Positions 6,622-9,039 of a stretch of 9,039 nt of DNA are shown here, in pieces. The position numbers and the translations under genes were made by a program. Within the stretch, counting starts at the first letter, position 1. Every line of letters starts with the position of its first letter. The stretch is from Candidatus Zhuqueibacterota bacterium (GTDB lineage: Bacteria > KSB1 > UBA2214), in assembly GCA_022706175.1 (NCBI GenBank), contig JAKJDB010000072.1, forward strand, positions 1-9,039, given 5' to 3'. Below the pieces are notes generated by a model. That model saw only the letters and a program-made list of their open reading frames with translations, searched no databases and was not told where the DNA came from.

Positions 6622-7420
6622 ATGTCTTTCATCGACCTGCACACACATTTATTACCGCATTGGGACGACGGATCGGATTCCTGGAAAACGACGATGGAGA
6701 TGCTGCGTCAGGGAGCGGCGGACGGCATCAGCCAAGTGGTCTGCACGCCGCATGTGATGTCCAAAAAAGACCTGGATGAAGAATCGGTCATCATCAAACT
6801 TTATAATGAACTGGTTCAGCGCGCCGCGGCGGAGCACATCGACATCCGCATACACCTCGGCGCCGAATTGTTCATTCAACCCGACATCGACTTTACCCGC
6901 CGGATCGCCACCTTCGGCGGCAACCGCCGCTACTTTCTGGTGGAATTCCCCATGAACCTGATCCCCGATTTCGTGGCCAAGACATTTTTCGATTGCCTGC
7001 TCGAGGATCACATTCCGGTGGTGGCCCATCCGGAACGGTATGCCAAGATTCTGGCGGATCCGAGCAAAGCCTTTGATTTTGTCGAACGCGGCGCGCTGCT
7101 GCAGATCAACGCCGGCAGTCTGCTGGGCGCCTTTGGCCAAAACGTCCGCACCACCGCCATCACCCTGCTGGATCACCAGCTGGCCGCGGTCGTGTCTTCT
7201 GATGCGCACGATGTCAAGATGCGGCCGTTCAAACTCAAGGCCGCGTTCCAATTCGTCTGCGATCGCTGGGGCGCGGAGCATGCCCAGCGTCTGTTCGTGG
7301 ACAATCCGAATTCTGGCGGGCGAAGAGGTGACCGTGGAGCCGGTAAGACCGGCGGAAGGCCCCCGGGATGCGACGGAAAAATTCAAGTCCTTATTGAGAA
7401 AGGTTGGAATAAAAAAATGA
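6622..7420 (+). pseudogene. CpsB/YwqE-type PHP phosphatase, frame broken near its 3' end
   Basis: CpsB/YwqE proteins are metal-dependent PHP-fold protein-tyrosine phosphatases that usually act on kinases controlling capsule or exopolysaccharide export. Residues 1-229 read cleanly: DLHTHLLP (5-12), DDGSDSW (15-21), CTPH (41-44), GAE (80-82), VVAHPERY (133-140), LQINAGSLLGAFG (160-172) and VSSDAHD (191-197). The metal-ligand set H7, H9, E82, H136, D194 and H196 is intact. After VDNP (ending 7308) the frame degenerates to a Gly/Arg-rich string. The next frame from 7310 gives ILAGEEVTVEPVRPAEGPRD and then FKSLLRKVGIKK, a natural family-like tail, stopping at TGA 7418-7420. So two bases are missing or one is extra at about 7306-7310. 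Read literally, the broken frame runs on into gmhA as a 460-aa fusion. The core should still fold; whether the break is mutation or sequencing/assembly error is open. The upstream binding site is weak (GAAAGA, 6607-6612). Confidence 0.82.
7411..7417 (+). other. A7 heptamer, in phase, at the cpsB/gmhA overlap
   Basis: Seven A precede TGA. In the native cpsB tail frame they read A_AAA_AAA_TGA, the X_XXY_YYZ layout of a -1 slippery site next to a stop. A -1 slip would carry ribosomes into the gmhA frame at its own ATG (7417). An AAAGG (7399-7403) lies upstream, at a distance usable either as gmhA's ribosome binding site (13 bases before the ATG) or as a bacterial frameshift stimulator. Simple ATGA stop-start coupling is the plainer explanation. 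Confidence 0.4.
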
Positions 7421-8004
7421 GCGAACTGGTTCGAGGCCGATTGACCGAAAGCGCCCAGGTGATGGCGTTGCTCCTCAAAGAGAGTGAAAAAATTCAAGCG
7501 CTGGCGGATGAAATGGTCGCCTGTCTTCAGCGCGGCAATAAGCTGATGATCTGCGGCAACGGCGGCAGCGCGGCCGACAGCCAGCATTTCGCCGCTGAAC
7601 TGGTGGGCCGGCTGCAGAAAAACCGTGCGCCCCTTCCCGCCCTGGCCCTGACCACCGACACCTCCATCCTCACCGCCATCGGCAATGATTACGGTTATGA
7701 TCAGGTGTTCTCCAAGCAGGTCGAAGCGTTGGGGCAGCCTGGCGATATCTTCATCGGCCTGAGCACCAGCGGCGGTTCTGCCAACGTGCTCAAAGCCATG
7801 GCCGCCGCAAAGCAAAAACAAATGCGCACCATGGTGCTGTCCGGCAAAACCGGCGGTGAGATGGCCCGGCTGGCGGACGCCGCTCTGGTCGTGCCCTCCT
7901 CCACCTCGCAGCATGTGCAGGAAGGCCAGATCGCCATTATTCATATCTGGTGTGAGATCATCGAAGACACCCTATTCCCAACTGGAGGGACCGCTCTACG
8001 CTAA
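7417..8004 (+). CDS. gmhA: Sedoheptulose-7-phosphate isomerase (SIS domain)
   Basis: GmhA converts sedoheptulose 7-phosphate to D-glycero-D-manno-heptose 7-phosphate, the first step toward the nucleotide-activated heptoses of LPS core or S-layer/capsule glycans; it is cytoplasmic. Counted from the ATG at 7417 the protein is 195 aa (E. coli 192). The SIS phosphosugar-binding motif is GNGGSAADSQHFAAEL (47-62), with a second loop STSGGSANVLKA (116-127). The zinc ligands by alignment to E. coli are H57, E61, Q168 and H176, each four less than E. coli H61, E65, Q172 and H180, with exact spacing. SSTSQHVQEGQIAIIHIWCE (161-180) is typical of GmhA. The start overlaps the native cpsB stop as ATGA. As the sequence stands, the frame is also open upstream to 6622 because of the cpsB frame break; I regard that longer ORF as an artefact. 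No other heptose genes (gmhB, hldE, hddA) are in the window. Confidence 0.94.
   Translation: MSELVRGRLTESAQVMALLLKESEKIQALADEMVACLQRGNKLMICGNGGSAADSQHFAAELVGRLQKNRAPLPALALTTDTSILTAIGNDYGYDQVFSKQVEALGQPGDIFIGLSTSGGSANVLKAMAAAKQKQMRTMVLSGKTGGEMARLADAALVVPSSTSQHVQEGQIAIIHIWCEIIEDTLFPTGGTALR
7984..7989 (+). promoter_or_regulatory. Strong ribosome binding site inside the gmhA 3' end
   Basis: GGAGGG lies exactly eight bases before ACG at 7998 and within the last codons of gmhA. It is the best Shine-Dalgarno match in the window, and it has no ATG, GTG or TTG at a matching distance in the downstream gene's frame. This is the main evidence for an ACG start there. Confidence 0.6.
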
Positions 8005-9039
8005 GCTTTCTGCATCCGGCTGCCCTGATCGCCCTTGCGGCCGTCCTGCTTCCCTTGCTGATTCATCTATTCACACGATCACGATCGCGCATCATTCCCT
8101 TCAGCACACTTCGTTTTCTGCTGGAACTGCGGCAGCAAAAGATCCGCAAACTGAAACTGCGGCAACTTTTACTGCTGCTGGTGCGCATGTTGATCGTGCT
8201 GGCCCTGGTCTTGGGCTTTGCCCGGCCGACCTGCCGGTCCCACTCGGCCGGCGCCTCATCGACGCGCGCAGAAACAACCGCAGTGCTCATCCTCGACAAT
8301 TCCAGCAGCATGGGCCGCCGGGCTTCGGGCCACACTCTGTTTGAACAGGCCGCCGGCATCGCCACAGAGCTGATCGACGCTTTTCAACCCGGCGATGAGG
8401 TGTATCTGGTCACCACCACCGATACCACGCTGGAGCTCTCCCACACCTCCTTTCACGATTTCGCCCTGCTGAAAAAGCAGATCCGGGAGTTGCCGCTGGA
8501 CGCGCGCGCCACCCGCTTCGACGATGCCCTGGCGTTCAGCGATCGACTGCTGACCTCCTCCTATTCGATCAACAAAGAGCTCTATCTGATCGCAGACCTG
8601 CAACGCTCGGGTTTTTCACCGGATTCTTTGCGCAAAAGACTCACCGGCATACGCCGCTATGCGCTTCCGGTCAAGGACCAGACGCTCAACAATCTCTCTT
8701 GCATCCGGGTTCAGCTCACCTCCGCCATTCTGCAAAAAGACAAACTCCTCGAAGGCGCCGTGTCGGTGCGCAATACCGGCGACATCCGCCAGTCCAACCG
8801 GCTGGTGCAGATCGTTATCAACGGGAAGCAGGTGGCCCAGAGCGCCGTTCATCTGGAACCAGGCGCCGGCGTCGATCTCAGCTGGAACTGCGTGCTGGAT
8901 CAGAGCGGATTCTTATCCGGCTATGCACAGCTGGAGGAGGATGATTGGCGCGAGGACAACCGCAGCTATTTCTGTTTTACCGTAGCGGAGAACATTCGCG
9001 TCGCACTGGCGGGCGCAGAGACGCCCGACGGCTATTTTT
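7998..9039 (+). CDS. BatA-domain VWA membrane protein, 5' part
   Basis: The gene runs off the window; 347 residues are visible counting the ACG at 7998 as residue 1. Residues 1-76 are a BatA-type double-transmembrane N-terminal domain: LSFLHPAALIALAAVLLPLL, then LIHLF, a basic loop with PFSTLRFL and RKLKLRQLL, and a second hydrophobic helix at about 57-76 ending GFARPT. A von Willebrand A domain follows in the periplasm-facing part, with the MIDAS motif DNSSS (D100, S102, S104), T172 in ATRFDDAL, and D200 in LIADLQRSGF. Residues from about 220 resemble the beta-rich region of large BatA-like VWA proteins. Such proteins occur with MoxR/Bat clusters, but none of those is visible here and the role is unknown. 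No ATG, GTG or TTG lies in frame between the stop at 7953-7955 and the first TM helix. ACG 7998 gives the family-typical 'M-L-S-F-L-x-P' start. It overlaps gmhA by 7 bases. Confidence 0.85.

Noticed and set aside
6652..7944. A 430-codon open frame on the minus strand opposite cpsB-gmhA
   Set aside because: It is antisense to two recognisable enzymes, has no family motif and no independent ribosome binding evidence.
7856..8344. A 162-codon + strand frame overlapping the end of gmhA and the start of the VWA gene
   Set aside because: It is out of frame with both GmhA and the BatA/VWA domain, whose motifs are clear, and its translation resembles no protein family.

Overview
The window looks like a chromosomal segment of an uncultured-type, Gram-negative, moderately GC-rich bacterium. 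The heptose-LPS gene gmhA implies an outer membrane. The bacterial GGGP-synthase-family prenyltransferase and the BatA-domain VWA membrane protein recall the FCB superphylum (Bacteroidota, Calditrichota or KSB1-like lineages). That placement is an inference from gene content, not a phylogeny. Every gene lies on the + strand, with short gaps or overlaps throughout.

Positions 1-2040 are an information-processing cluster: the 3' end of thpR (RNA 2',3'-cyclic phosphodiesterase), then recA and its modulator recX. A 10-bp hairpin-forming dyad sits just upstream of the recA ribosome binding site. Positions 2041-3093 hold a full-length Mrr-type (type IV) restriction endonuclease gene. It lies between recX and alaS, is visibly AT-richer than its neighbours, and is flanked by an imperfect 12-bp direct repeat, so it looks like an insertion into an older recX-alaS junction. 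Positions 3094-5718 are alaS, complete with its aminoacylation, editing and DHHA1 parts.

Positions 5832-9039 are an envelope-oriented run: a GGGP synthase family protein, a CpsB/YwqE-type PHP phosphatase, GmhA, and the first 347 residues of a VWA protein with an N-terminal BatA domain. The phosphatase gene carries a frame break at about 7306-7310. As written, the sequence therefore encodes one 460-aa 'PHP-SIS fusion'. The native phosphatase tail can be read in the next frame and ends in an ATGA overlap with gmhA, so I annotate two genes. An in-phase A_AAA_AAA heptamer lies directly before that stop. The BatA/VWA gene has no ATG, GTG or TTG at its expected N-terminus; an ACG with a strong, well-spaced GGAGGG is the best start, overlapping the end of gmhA.

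I found no RNA gene, CRISPR array, transposase or convincing intrinsic terminator, and no gene-free stretch longer than 300 bases. The most unusual points are the mrr insertion with its flanking repeat, the frame-broken cpsB with the slippery cpsB/gmhA junction, and the ACG start.
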